NCBI RefSeq assembly: GCF_000283155.1
Contig: NW_004454225.1
Coordinates: 534,233 to 598,232, forward strand
Direction: 5' to 3'
DNA from: Ceratotherium simum simum
Lineage: Eukaryota; Chordata; Mammalia; Perissodactyla; Rhinocerotidae
Length of the DNA stretch: 64,000 bases
Position numbers and translations under genes: made by a program. The notes below the pieces were generated by a model that saw only the letters and a program-made list of their open reading frames with translations, was not told where the DNA came from and searched no databases. Below are positions 12,601 through 23,900 of this stretch, in pieces (position 1 is the first letter of the stretch; each line of letters begins with the position of its first letter).

Positions 12601-13130
12601 TAAAGTCCCAGCAGCCCTGAGGGGTGAGGACCAGAGGTGGGGAAAGAGGCACTGGGGGTCCAGAGGGCCAGGACCCATCCCAGCAGGCTCTGCCCTGGGG
12701 ACAGAGGACTGTAGGGGTCTCTCCCACCCTCCACTCCCACCCTCACCCACCCCCCAGCACTCAGTAGTCACCAGGGTGGAATATTTTAGCACCTATAGAA
12801 AAACCGCCACAGACGGCCCGTGGCAGCTGTTGCTAAGGAGACGCTCCCAAAATAGCCCCCCTCCGCCAACCTTTCCCGCTGCTGCTCCTGCTGTGGGGAG
12901 GGGAGGAGGCCAAGCGGGGAGGGGGTGGCACACGAGCCCTGGCCCCAGGTTCACCCACCCATCCTTGCCCCTGGTGCCCACACCGGCGAAAGACCCGGGC
13001 AAGCCAAAGATCTGGGCGGCTACAGGTCTGCAGAGGGCACAAGAGCTAGCCTGAGCGTGCCTGTGGCCTCAGCCACAGTCCTCAGGTCGGGGAGGAAGGT
13101 CACTCAGATGAGCAGAGTTGGAGGAACAAA
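12600..13130. other. Intergenic, possible regulatory block at 12776-12870
   Basis: No gene seen. The part 12776-12870 is free of repeats and carries AT-rich MEF2/SRF-like words (GGAATATTTTAGC, CCAAAATAGC) and an RFX-like half site GTTGCTAAGGAGAC. This is only suggestive. Confidence 0.25.
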
Positions 13131-13139
13131 GCTCCCCCG

Positions 13140-13475
13140 CACCAAGACCCCCAGCACACTCCCACACATGCACAATCACAGACCTCACAGTGTTACACAT
13201 CCACTTGTGCACATCACAAGTACAAACACACAAATGCCCACCTAGATATGCATATACACCATCAAAGACACAAATAGATGCATGGGTAAACACATATGCC
13301 ACAAATACACAACACACACCTGCAAACACATACCACAGAGCCATAAATACACACATTTACATGCACGTACTTAAATACGAATCCCCAGTACACACACACA
13401 CCAAAGTATGCATGCCTGGCACATGTACACACACACACAGACACATACACACACCAATGTATACACAGCCTCACA
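13140..13475. repeat. Degenerate CA-rich low-complexity block
   Basis: About 335 bases dominated by ACACA words with scattered substitutions (for example CACACATGCACAATCACAGA), ending in purer CA runs near 13390-13455. Probably a decayed microsatellite or minisatellite. Confidence 0.8.
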
Positions 13476-13929
13476 GCATATGAACGCACAACTGTCCAAA
13501 GATGCCCAGTATGTGACATTCAAAGGGCATTAGGTGGTGTTACCCATGGGCTCTGTCCAGGGGCCATGGCCTGGGACCTCCAGAGAGCCTCACTTAGTGG
13601 GGAACCTCTCTGATCCAGCCACAGAGTGGAAGATTAGGAGGAGGTGTAGAGGAGGGTGGGTGGAGGGTGATGTCTCTGTGAACCCCTCTAAGTGGGTGGT
13701 CTGGGGAACCAAAGGATCCCTGGTGCCCAGGAGAGCTGCCCTGGGCCCATTCCCTGGGAAGTGGAAAATGGATGGTGGGAACTCCCACCTGCAGACTGGA
13801 AACCTCTGGACATGGAGAGTTCTGAGCCTCAGGTTCACTGTGCAGCTGGTTGTTAACCGAAGCTGCAGTTGGGGCTGGGGTGATGATGAGGACAAGAAGG
13901 CAATAGAGTGGCAACAGTGATGGTCCTTG

Positions 13930-14130
13930 ACACGTGCAAAGCACTTTACAGTTTATAAGCCGCTTTTACACTCGTCATTTCACATACTCGGTAACAGCTA
14001 CTCTGAGACAGTGGTGTTGTCCCATCACTGAGACCCAGACAGGAGAGGGGACTGAAGACCACACAGCAAGTTTCTAGAAGAGCTGGAACCAGAACCCAAG
14101 GAGGTGCCAGCACCAGTCCTACGTGCCTTC
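13930..14130 (-). repeat. MIR SINE
   Basis: Antisense MIR starting with AAAGCACTTTACAGTTTATA and ending near the ACCACACAGCAAG core. Confidence 0.75.
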
Positions 14131-14299
14131 CTCTCGGCTGCGCTGCACAAGCTGGAAAACAGGCCACCGGGCGCAGGGCTTGGCTTTGGCCGTCATTTCG
14201 CCCTCTGACACTGGGGAGCAGCCAAGCCCTCCATCTCCCCACCTGGAAAGCTGAGAGTGAATCCCCAGGGGTATATTGAGCAGCAGTTTGTGGCCACAG

Positions 14300-14640
14300 T
14301 CAGAGCGTGCTTGCCGGATGACCTCGGAATGCCAGCGCAGGGACTCAGGGCGCCGACTCGCTCCCCTCCGCGCTTGGCGAGCCGCGGTCTCTCTCCAGCC
14401 TCGCCCCGTGCTTCCGGTTCAGGAGTCCGGGCTCCGGGTCTTCGCTGGCGCCTCGTCGCTCGGGAGACACGGCGAGCGGCTTGCGGTTGTCTTGGGAACC
14501 TCGCCGGGCCGGCGCGCGGCGCCGGACTCCGGGCGCTGGGGCGCAGAGAGCTGGGCCTGCGCCGCTCGCGGAGAGTGGCGTTTGGAGTCTCAGAAAGACG
14601 GCTGTCGCCAGCGGCGAGGGGAGGGGGCGTCGCGGCCAGA
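14300..14640. promoter_or_regulatory. Orphan CpG-rich block
   Basis: A compact CpG-dense segment lies midway between the two gene promoters and ends abruptly at an AT-rich L1 fragment. Open frames of about 130 codons cross it on the plus strand but resemble nothing known and look like by-products of GC content. It could be the promoter of a non-coding RNA, an alternative KCNJ4 first exon or an enhancer. Confidence 0.4.
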
Positions 14641-14654
14641 GTTATGTTATTCTT

Positions 14655-14850
14655 TTGCTTTTCCTTTTAATTGAGGTAATTTACAAAGTAATACATTCAT
14701 CTTAAGAGTACTGCTCTTTGGATTTTTATGTATAAATATGTATATGTATATGTATAAAATGTATGTATGTATATGTAAAAAATAAAAAAATATGTATAAA
14801 ACCCGTGTAACAACCACCACTCGGATCAAGATACACAAGACTTCCAGCGC
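14655..14850 (-). repeat. L1 3' UTR fragment, antisense, with TATG expansion
   Basis: Starts with TTGAGGTAATTTACAAAGTA and ends with CCCGTGTAACAACCACCACT, an antisense L1 tail. The middle (14729-14800) is expanded into degenerate TATG/TATA repeats. Confidence 0.6.
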
Positions 14851-15044
14851 CCCAGCAGGTTTCCTCGGGCCGAGAGGTTGTTTTTCATTGTTTTTTTTGC
14901 ACTTCTCCGGGAATAAACCGGTGAGAGAGTGATTGCCTTCTGAGGACAGGGAATTTCCGTGTTTTCTCCCGGCTCTGCTTTGCCCGGCCCTCTCTGGGCC
15001 TCGTGCCCGGTAAAGGGGAGCAAGATGCTGGCGTTTGTTGCATG

Positions 15045-15230
15045 GTTTGTTCCTTGCGAAGCGCTTTAGATACCTAGCTAACTGTGACCCTGATAACTAC
15101 CCTATGAAGTCAGTACTTGGTTTATACCCAGGTTACCGGTGAGAACGCTATGACCCGAAGAGATTAAATAAATTGCCTAAATTTGGACAGCTCGTACGTG
15201 GTGGAGCTTGAGCCTGGAACAAAGGTGTGT
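15045..15230 (-). repeat. MIR SINE
   Basis: Antisense MIR from GAAGCGCTTTAGATACCTAG through GATTAAATAAATTGCCTAAA. Confidence 0.65.
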
Positions 15231-15309
15231 CTACCCATGATCATTCTTTTCTTTGTTTCTTTTACGCGTTCATTGGCCCCTTTCTGCGGTACAAATAGAA
15301 TGCGCTGGG

Positions 15310-15640
15310 AGGGCGGGTCGTATCTATCTCTGCGCCTTTGCGCATGTGGTTCCTTCTATTTGAGACTCTTCCCTCTTCCCCCAGGTTTTGTCCTTGAGGC
15401 AAGCTCCTACTCATCCTTCAAAACCCACTAGGGCATCCTCTGAAGCCTTCCTAACTGCAGTCTTCCTCCCGACTCCCCACACCCGAGGTAATTACTCTCT
15501 CGTCTGAGCCATATCCAACCCACGCACAGACATTCGCCACCCACAGTGCCCCAGGGCTCCTCAAGGCTGCGTCTACATTCAACCTGCAAGGCGCCCAGCA
15601 CACAGCTGGTCTTCAATAATTGTACTTGGAACTGAAAGTG
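15310..15640 (+). repeat. LINE L2 3' fragment
   Basis: Sense L2: GCGCCTTTGCGCATGTGGTT, then TCCTTCAAAACCCACTAGGG and the terminal GCGCCCAGCACACAGCTGGT with TTCAATAATTG. Confidence 0.75.
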
Positions 15641-16500
15641 GAGGAGAGGTTTTGGAATCTTGGTTTCCCTCTCTGCAAAAATGGGACCCCGCACTGGCCC
15701 TGCCGCATGTCAATCAAAGATATCGAGCCGGGAAAGAGCTTTGGGAATACCTGGGGCGGAACCGCGAGAAGAGAAAGGCTGCCCTCAGGTCACCCCGACT
15801 CTCTTAGGGAATGGACTCGTCCGCGCCTCCCGGGCGGGACCTCAGGGCTGCCTGGGAAAAGTTCATTCCTTCCACAGGGGAGCGTCGACTCGCCGAGGCC
15901 GGAAGACGCCATAGCGGCCCCTAGGGACCCATAGCTCCCCCTTCCTTCCAGGGCCCTGCCGGTCGAGAGGCAGCCCATTACGTGGTGGAGTGTCCGCAGG
16001 TTCATGATTTTCACTTTACAGCCATACTTTCCTTCCGCGCAGAATTTGAGGCAGTTGGCAGAGTATTCAATATAGTGGTGAAATATAACAAAGGGAAGAA
16101 AAAAAAGGTTATATATACTTTTTTTCTATAATTGAGCAACTCCCCCATTCTCTCTCCCATAAATCTGACTTTGAACATACAATTTGCTTTGTTAATGAGG
16201 GAAAAAGAATCCTTGCCCTTTGAGTGAAGGAAATTTCCCTCTTGTCTTCCCCTCGATTGCGTTCCTGTAGCAGACACATCTTGGGTACCAGCAAAGCGAG
16301 ACTCGCAGGGGTGAGGGATTTGCCCAGAACCAGCCAGCATCAGGGACAGCATCAGTGTCTGATGGTGCAGTGGCCAGAGCGCTGGCAGGGGCTAGAGCCA
16401 AGGGGTAGGGGATTTTCCCTCCTCACCGGGAGCTTTGAAAAATGCTCCACCTTGAAGATGGGGTAGGTGTGACAAACACAGGGCTGAGTACTAAGGACAC
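15640..16500. other. Intergenic, nothing recognised
   Basis: Moderately GC-rich to 15950, then AT-rich. No exon or clear repeat could be identified. Confidence 0.4.
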
Positions 16501-18650
16501 AGTGGGGAGAGGAGGTCTGTGTGACCTGGGGGAGCAAGAGACAAGTTTGAGCCTCAGTTCCCTCATCTGTAAAATGAGGGTGATGGGCTCCCTGTCTTGA
16601 GACACGGGGAATATCAGTTTCATAGGGAGATTGGGAAGACCAGATGCGAGGAGGACTAAGCAACCCATCAGCAATACTTCTGTCTTCATTATCCTCATTA
16701 ATAGATGGGAAAGCTGAGGCCCAAGGAGGGGACATGGCAGCCTCAAGACCACTATGGCAGGCCCAGGACAGGATCTTGGCCCTGGGACCACCCGGCCTGG
16801 GTCCTTTCCTCTCCACCACCATGGTGGTCCCTCCGCAGACCTCCCCTGGCCTTGGCCAGTTCTGCTGTGGTCTCCCTGGAGAAACAGAGGGAGGAGGAGG
16901 ATTCTAGCCTTGTTCCAGCCCCCCGCTGGCAGTCGGGGCTGCTTCTCAGGAGGACAGATGTTTCACCAAATGGCAAATGCACGTGCTTTTCCCTGGCTTG
17001 GGGAGGAGGTGGGTGCTGAGAAGGAGATGCCAGCTGGTTGGGCAGAGAGAACGGTAGCCACACCTGAGGGATTTAAATAGCCACCGCCTTCTCTGGGCAC
17101 CGGCTGGAAGGGAGGCATCTGGGCAGGGTTGGGGGGAGCAGGGACCAGAGTGGCCCATTCAGAACCTAGAGGTCCACCCAGAGGGATGTGGACCATAAAT
17201 CTCACGTCTCTGGGCCTCAGTGGCAGTCGCCTGCAAAGAGAGGATTTAAAACCTGCTTCAGAGGGTGCCTGTGGAGGCTGAACGGAGAGAACCTGACTTA
17301 CGTGCCTGGCACCCAGTAGATGTTCAATACTTGGTAGCTATTGTTATCCCAACCTCCCAGCCAGGACAGGAGTTCCCTGACAAATGGGCACCCACCCTCT
17401 CATGACAGGGAGCTCATCACCTCCCATGACAACTGACAGTATAATGATATGATTTCATTGCATGAGCCCTGGAGTCAGACTGTGTGTTGGAATCCAGACA
17501 CTATTTAGTGACCTATAAGGTCTGTGTGACCTTAAGCAAATTACTTAACCTCTCTGTGCCTCAGTTTCCCAGGTGTAAACTGGTAATAATAACAGTACCT
17601 CCCTCATAGGATTGTTTAGATCAGAAAGCCTCTCAAGCGCACACGAATCACCCAGGGATCTTGTTTAGCTGCAGACTCTGATTCAGTAGGCCTGGGGTGC
17701 GTCCTGAGATTCTGCATTCCCAGCAGGTGATACAGATGCTGCTGGTCCTTGGACCGCAGTCTGAGTCTCAAAGGACTGCCTTGCCCTGGGAGCCACGGTG
17801 AGGAGGCCGTGGAAGGGTCACAAGGAGTGACAGACATCCTCATGGCAAAGCCTCTGGCTATCTGTGGCAGGGGGCGGGGGTGGGAGGACGCCAGTAGTTT
17901 AGGGTGAGATGAAGGTCCTGAGTGGGAGAAGGAGATACAGGGATCAAAAGGAGGGAGGTGGTAAGTGCCCTTACCTCATGCAGTCCACTCCTACAGATGC
18001 AGAGACCAAGTCCCAGAGAGGGTGGCCAACCTGCTCAGGCCACACAGCACAGGAAGGACGCCCCCCGGTAGTCCTTCACCCTTCACCCTTCCTGCCTCCC
18101 AACTTGCTGGCCAACATCCCGCAGCCCTCTGGAGTCTCTCCTGGCCTGTGCTCCTGTTTAACATCTTGTCATACCAAGAAGATGGAGACGGGAGTGAGGG
18201 CCCTGGATCTCCCTGAGGACTTGACCTCTTCCATACTCACAGTAACCCCATTTTACAGATGCAACAACTGAGGCCAAGAGTGGGGAAGGCATTCAGCACC
18301 TAGGCTGGAAGGGAGGTCAGGCTGACTCCAGACCTGAGTGGCGTTTGTTACTACTGTCCACCTCGGATAGCTCAGGTCAGGACAAGGTGGCTATTCTAAT
18401 TAACAGGTGAGAGGTGGGGAACCCGGCTCCCGCTCTTCTCCCCAGCCAACCATGAGGCGTTCAAACCCCAGGATGATGATGATGATAGCAGTGGGTCACC
18501 ATCCATGGGGTGCTTCCAACCTGGTTGGCTCATGCCACACGCAGGACCCCCCTTCACCCGGCCAGGTGTTATTAGCCCTGTGTACAGATGAGGGAACTGA
18601 GGCAGAGAGGGGGCCCAGTGGCTTGCCCAAGGTCGTGTGCGGGAGCACCC
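16500..18650. repeat. MIR SINE cluster upstream of KDELR3
   Basis: Sense MIR at about 16500-16600 and 17455-17620. Antisense copies at about 16675-16760, 17975-18060, 18215-18350 and 18475-18650. The last one runs to the edge of the KDELR3 CpG island. 16760-17455 shows no gene and only a poor L2/MIR tail near 17290-17345. Confidence 0.7.
17625..17775 (+). repeat. MER5-type hAT-Charlie DNA transposon
   Basis: Matches the short MER5 element: CGAATCACCCAGGGATCTTG, GATTCAGTAGGCCTGGGGTG, then TGATACAGATGCTGCTGGTC. Non-autonomous and inactive. Confidence 0.7.
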
Positions 18651-19116
18651 CGGGTTCCAAGGAGGGGACGCAAAGGCCTCGGCTCCCGGCGGGCACCTCC
18701 CGGGCGTCGGACGTGGCGGGCACCCCGCAGGCACAGAGCGGCCGCGGCGGCGGGCGGCGGGCCGGAAGCCCCCCGNNNNNNNNNNNNNNNNNNNNNNNNN
18801 NNNNNNNNNNNNNNNNNNNNNNNNNNNNNNNNNNNNNNNNNNNNNNNNNNNNNNNNNNNNNNNNNNNNNNNNNNNNNNNNNNNNNNNNNNNNNNNNNNNN
18901 NNNNNNNNNNNNNNNNNNNNNNNNNNNNNNNNNNNNNNNNNNNNNNNNNNNNNNNNNNNNNNNNNNNNNNNNNNNNNNNNGGCCGGGGCGGGAGCGCGGA
19001 GCTCGGGGGCGCGGGCAGCGGCGCGGGACCAGAGGCCGGGACGTGGCAGCCGCCTCGCCCGCCACAAAGTTTCCAGGAGTTGGCTGCGCGCGGGCGCAGG
19101 GCCGGCGGGCTGGACC
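18640..19116 (+). promoter_or_regulatory. KDELR3: KDELR3 CpG-island promoter and 5' UTR
   Basis: CpG-dense DNA on both sides of a gap leads directly into the KDELR3 start codon. Two identical GACGTGGC words (18710-18717 and 19040-19047; complement GCCACGTC) match the ACGTGG core bound by XBP1s/ATF6-class factors of the unfolded protein response. KDEL receptors are known to rise in ER stress. The transcription start itself cannot be placed because of the gap. Confidence 0.75.
18776..18980. other. Assembly gap (205 N)
   Basis: It lies inside the KDELR3 promoter island. Confidence 0.99.
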
Positions 19117-19207
19117 ATGAACGTGTTCCGTATCCTCGGCGACCTGAGCCACCTCCTGGCCATGATCTTGCTCCTGGGGAAGATCTGGAGGTCCAAGTGC
19201 TGCGCGG
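19117..19207 (+). CDS. KDELR3: KDELR3 coding exon 1
   Basis: ATG in a GGACCATGA context; encodes residues 1-30 plus one base. Donor CGG|GTGAGG. Contains Arg5 and the first membrane segment. Confidence 0.97.
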
Positions 19208-20893
19208 GTGAGGGGCGCCCCGGGCGGGAGGTGGGGGACCGGGGAGCGGGGGCCTAGGCCACCACCTCGCCTCCGCTGCCAATCCCATGCTTGGGCGGGG
19301 TGCGGGTGGAGGCCTGAAGGTCTGTTCAGGGTGGGGACTTCAGCTTGGGGGTGCTTGAAACTGTTTTTTGCACAGCTCAGCTTCCAAAGAAAATTTCAAG
19401 TTGTACCACATCAAAGAAGGAGGACCCTGGAGACTATGGAGGGAGGGTGGGCTGAGCCCCCATTCCCTCCTTCCCTCCCCCCTTGGCATTGTCACTGCTA
19501 GTTGGAAGAGGAGGAGGAGAAAGAGGTGACACCCCTCCCTCCCGCCAGTCCTCCCCTTTGCTGCACAGGAGCAGCACTCTCCTGAGCCCATTGTTTTCTC
19601 TGTTCTCACTCAGGCCCAGGATGGGGGACTGGAGGTGTGGGGACAGGGGAAGTACCTCCACAGGAAGTGGCCCCCAACTCTTAGGGTCTTCTCTTTTCTT
19701 CCCCCCATCACTCTCCCCTGCTGCCTCCCAGACATCTCCCCAGGCTGGGCCCTGCTCCCTCCCCCGCCTGCGTGTGGCACAGGCAGCTGTGATGTGGCAG
19801 GAGGGGCACCAGCCCGGCCCAGGTGGGCATGGAGCTGCCCTTGAGCAGAAGCCCGGGGAGGGTGGGAGGGGTCCGCCTTTTGCCCAGCAGTCTGACTGCC
19901 CTGCTGGATGTTTGGAGAAGTTTCAGGGCTGGATTGGTGGTGGCCAAACAGATCCAGTGCATTAAGAGGCTGCCCGAGCCTCCTGCAGCCATCTTTGCCC
20001 GCTGGTGTCCTGGGGCACTGGCCCTGTTCTTGGTACTGGGGTGAGGGGATACAGAGATGAACGCAGGCTCCTCGTGGGGCTCAAGGAGGCAGAGAGCAGA
20101 CCCCTGATGGCTTCATGGAGGGAGCAGCTCTGTGCTGGCTCGTGGAAGATGAGCAGGGTGTCCCCCAGGAAGGGTGTGCTGTGAGAAGGGCACTGGGGGT
20201 GCAAAAGCCCAGAGGTCACAGAGGGCAGGGCACGTCCAGGGAAGGGTGAGCAGCCCAATTTGGGAGTGGTCTGGGAGGGAGATGAGTCCAGGATGGCGGG
20301 TGGTCCAAATGTGAAAGGGCCTTGTCTGTCAGACTAGGGAGTTGGGACTGGGGAGCCGTGGAAGGTTTGGGAGCAGGGGAGGGGGCTCGGAAGGTCACTG
20401 TGGAAGCTGTGTGGAGAGAGGAAGCAGAGAGAGCAGTGTGGAGGCTGCCAGCCTAGGAGGCTTGGCAGGGGTGAGGGGTGGGTGCTGATGTGAGAGTCAA
20501 TGCAGAGGGAGAGGTTCTAGACCTGGAGGCCGTTCTGGTTTGGGGTCTCCGGAGAGAAAGGCACTTACAGCCCCTCAGGTTCCCACTCAGGGAAAGTGGG
20601 CCAGGAATACTGAGAGAAGAGAGCAGGGGCAGAAGGCTCTAGTGAGGGGAAGGGACCCATTCCTGCATTTCCACGGACCTGGGCCTGGACCTGGTGAGCA
20701 ACCATGACCAGGAGGGGGCGCTGTTCCCCAGCCCACTGGACGAGGCACCTGGCCGAGATCCTGGCCTGTGGAGCTGACTTGCCAGCAGTGGGAGAGTGCC
20801 GACAAGCCACGGTCGTAGCAACCGAGTAAATGATAGGGTTTGTTAGAGGTGCTGAGCACTCTGGGAAAAGGAAAAGGGCAGCTGGGTGGTGGG

Positions 20894-20924
<31 letters not shown>

Positions 20925-23900
20925 GAGAGGGATCGGCACAGGCCTGGTAGAGATCTGAGGAGGTGAGTGGTCTGGATGCCAGCCCTGTCAGCCCTGGTGT
21001 GACCCCCATTAACCCAGCCCTGATGGCAGGAGACTGGGGCTTCATTCTGCTCCACCACTGATGCACTGTGTCACCCTGGGCCTCAGTTTCCCCATCTGTC
21101 AAATGGGAGGAAGGGCTGCACCCAGTCAGTGGGTCCCATATGTGCTCGGTGGACCCCTGAAGGACTCTGGCCAGGTACCGGCTCATGTTCTCTTCTATAT
21201 CCTGGGTCTCCCCGTACGGCTTGCTTTGGTGGAAATTATTCACTCCTTTCAAAAAAGTGTGAAAACCACTGTGCTCAAGATCGCCAGGGCTCCCAAAGTG
21301 CTAGGAAAATGTGAGTGAAGCCCAGGGGCCTGGCAGGCTGAGGACGGAAAGAAGGGAGGGTCGGGGAAGGCCGCGTGAGGTGTGAGGGGGTTAGCTAAGC
21401 GTCCCTCACCAGGGCTGCCTCCTGGGCCCTCCTAAATGGGCCTGGGGCCTCCCTGGCAAGGCCTCTGTGAGGGCTTGGTAAGCTGGCGGAGCAACAGGCA
21501 CAGCCCAAGGAGCTGGCCTCCGGTCAGTACTGCCGCCCGGACTCCACCCCCTGAGGGGCTTCTTCACCCACAGCCAGCCCCCTCTGCTGCCAGGAGCCAC
21601 TCACGTTCTCATTGAATCCTATTTAGTCCTGTGAGCCTGCCCCGGATGTGTGAGGATGCCCATTTTAGGGAGGAGGAGTGTGAGGCGCAGGCACATGGAC
21701 CCAGTGCTCTCCAGAATGTTAGGGGCTTCAGTGGTGTTCATCCTCAGTTGTTAAAATTGTCCCCGTCCCCCAAATGTCCAGTACCAGAGGAATAGGAATA
21801 GTTAGATAAGGCACAGTTCAGGCGTACAAGGGGACCAGACCCTGAATTGGGTCATGTCGCTTCTCGGTGCCAAACTCCCCAGTTGTTCCATTACATTTAG
21901 AATAAAACCCAGACGTATCCCCATGGCTGGAGGGAGTGAGTGGGGGGAGAGTGATCAGATGGGGGGCCAGGGAGGCTACGAGAGCAGCCCAGGCAGGGCT
22001 TCAAGAACCATGATAAGGATTTGGGTCTTTATTTTAAGTGCATTTGGGAGCCACTTAAGGGCTTCAAGCAGAATTTTATTTTAAAAATAGCCCACTGGTT
22101 GCTGAGTGGAATTGGGGGAGGAGTGGGCAGCAAGGACGGACTTGGGGAGACTGGTTGGATCACTGGGGTAGGGCGGCTGGGCCGAATGAGCGGCATCGGA
22201 TTGGAGGCAGTGGGGCTGAGAAATATGGAGGGGGAGGAATAAGGGGAGAGAGACTCAAGGATGGCTCTCGGTTTTTTAGCTTGAGCACGGACGGGATGAT
22301 GGTGGCATTTATGAAGGAGGGGAGACAGGAGAAGGAGGGAGTTTGAGGGGAGATGATGAGTTGGTCAGACAGGAATATATAGGTCAGAACTTGGAGGAGA
22401 GTCCAGAGCCAGAGTGTCTCTGGCATGTGGGATGAGATGGCACAGGGACAGGGGGAGAAGGAATGTAGCTCTCTGAGGACTAGGTGGCGGGGAGGACAGG
22501 AGCGCCCAGAGGAGGTGAGAAGCCAGCAGTGTGGACAGTTGCAGAAGCCAGGGGAAGAGTGTGGTTCGGGACAGACGGAGTGCTAAGCTGGCTCTTGAGA
22601 GACTGGGTGAGGGAGGACAGAGGTGACCTTTGGATACAGAGCCATGGGCGTTGTTGAGGGGAGTGGTTTGGTGAAGTATCCAGACTGGTGTGGGCTTGAT
22701 AAGGCAAGAGACAAGGGAGGCAGGGCATCCGCTGGCCTGATCCTGCAACCACCTCCATGATGTATCAAAAAAGTAGCCAAAAGGAGACTATGGAGCATGA
22801 TGGCTAAATGCAGCTTTAATTCCTGGATTGGATCCTGGAACAGAAAATGGGTGTCAGTGGGAAAACTGGTGAAATCTGAATCAAGTCTGGAGTTCAGGCA
22901 ATAGTGCTATACCAATGTGAGTTTCTTAGTTTTGGTAAATGTTCTGTGATTATGCACGATGTTAACATTAGAGGAAGCTGGGTGAAGGGTATATGGGAAC
23001 TCTGTACTGTCTTTACACTTCTTCTGTAAATCTAAAATTATTTCAAAATGAAAAGTTAAAGAAAGAGGCCAAAGCAGGTCAGCAAATAGCATGGAAAGTA
23101 TGACCCCAGTTCTGTCAACTCGATGCGTCTCTATGTGTCATATGTGTGCACATATGTCGTGTGCACGTGTGTGCCAGCAAAGATCTGGAAGGACGCACAC
23201 TGAGGCTTTGGGATTCAGGTGACTGCTGCTTTTTTATTTATATCTCTATGTATTATCTGTTTCTTGTTTTACAAAGAGTAAAAATAGTTATAACTTTTAT
23301 AACTAGAAAATGCATTTTTAATCTTTAAAATTTGGAAAATAAAATAGAATGTTCCGCTGGCCCTGCGCCTTCCTCCGCCTGCTCCAGTCTCCTTGGTGAA
23401 TCAACACCTTGTAAAATCAGAGCGTTGTTCTCCAAAAGATGGAGACTTGGGGATTGTCAGTGGAACTCTGGGGGTGGAGCGAAAAGAAGCCTCGACACTC
23501 CCCACCAAGCCCAACTCACACCACCCCCGACGCCCTCCCCAGAGCAAGAACCCAGGCAGGCACACGCAGGGGCACTGGGAACTCGGTGTTCGTGTCTTTA
23601 TTTGGAGACTAGGAGACAGATTACAGCCTGATGAGGGGAACAAAGGCTCAAGTGATCCAGTGGAAGGGGTGTTTCCTAACCCTCGGAGAGCAACAGTGCC
23701 CTGGACAGAGTGTCGTCATTAAGTGCGATCGGACACTCTAGAGGTCTTTCCCGCTCAGGCTCTGGGCTTCTTGAGTGTGCATGGGCCTGGGAGTCTGTGT
23801 TCTCATTGTCTCCTGTCCCCGTCTGGCCATAGGTATCTCTGGGAAGAGCCAGATCCTTTTCGCTCTCGTCTTCACCACTAGGTACCTGGACCTGTTCACC

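Larger units (their letters stand above)
19208..23832 (+). other. KDELR3: KDELR3 intron 1
   Basis: 4.6 kb. It holds an antisense L2 (about 20000-20480), a (GT)n tract, MIR copies at about 21020-21130 (sense) and 21620-21720 (antisense), an L2 sense piece at about 21840-21930, antisense L2 at 21990-22350 and an L1 tail at 22755-23060. Bases 23100-23330 contain CATATGTGTGCACATATG-like alternating sequence with no named family. Confidence 0.8.

Noticed and set aside
13140..13475. Direct-repeat array such as a CRISPR
   Set aside because: Repeats are degenerate dinucleotides without spacers, in a mammalian genome.
13118..13519. Open frames of 85-121 codons in the CA-rich block
   Set aside because: Low-complexity translations of a decayed microsatellite.
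14257..14670. 137-codon plus-strand frame in the orphan CpG block
   Set aside because: Arg/Ala/Gly-rich, overlaps another open frame, ends in an L1 fragment; composition explains the openness.
18396..19288. Several frames of over 200 codons across the KDELR3 promoter
   Set aside because: Half of each is N-derived, and they conflict with the clear KDELR3 exon 1.
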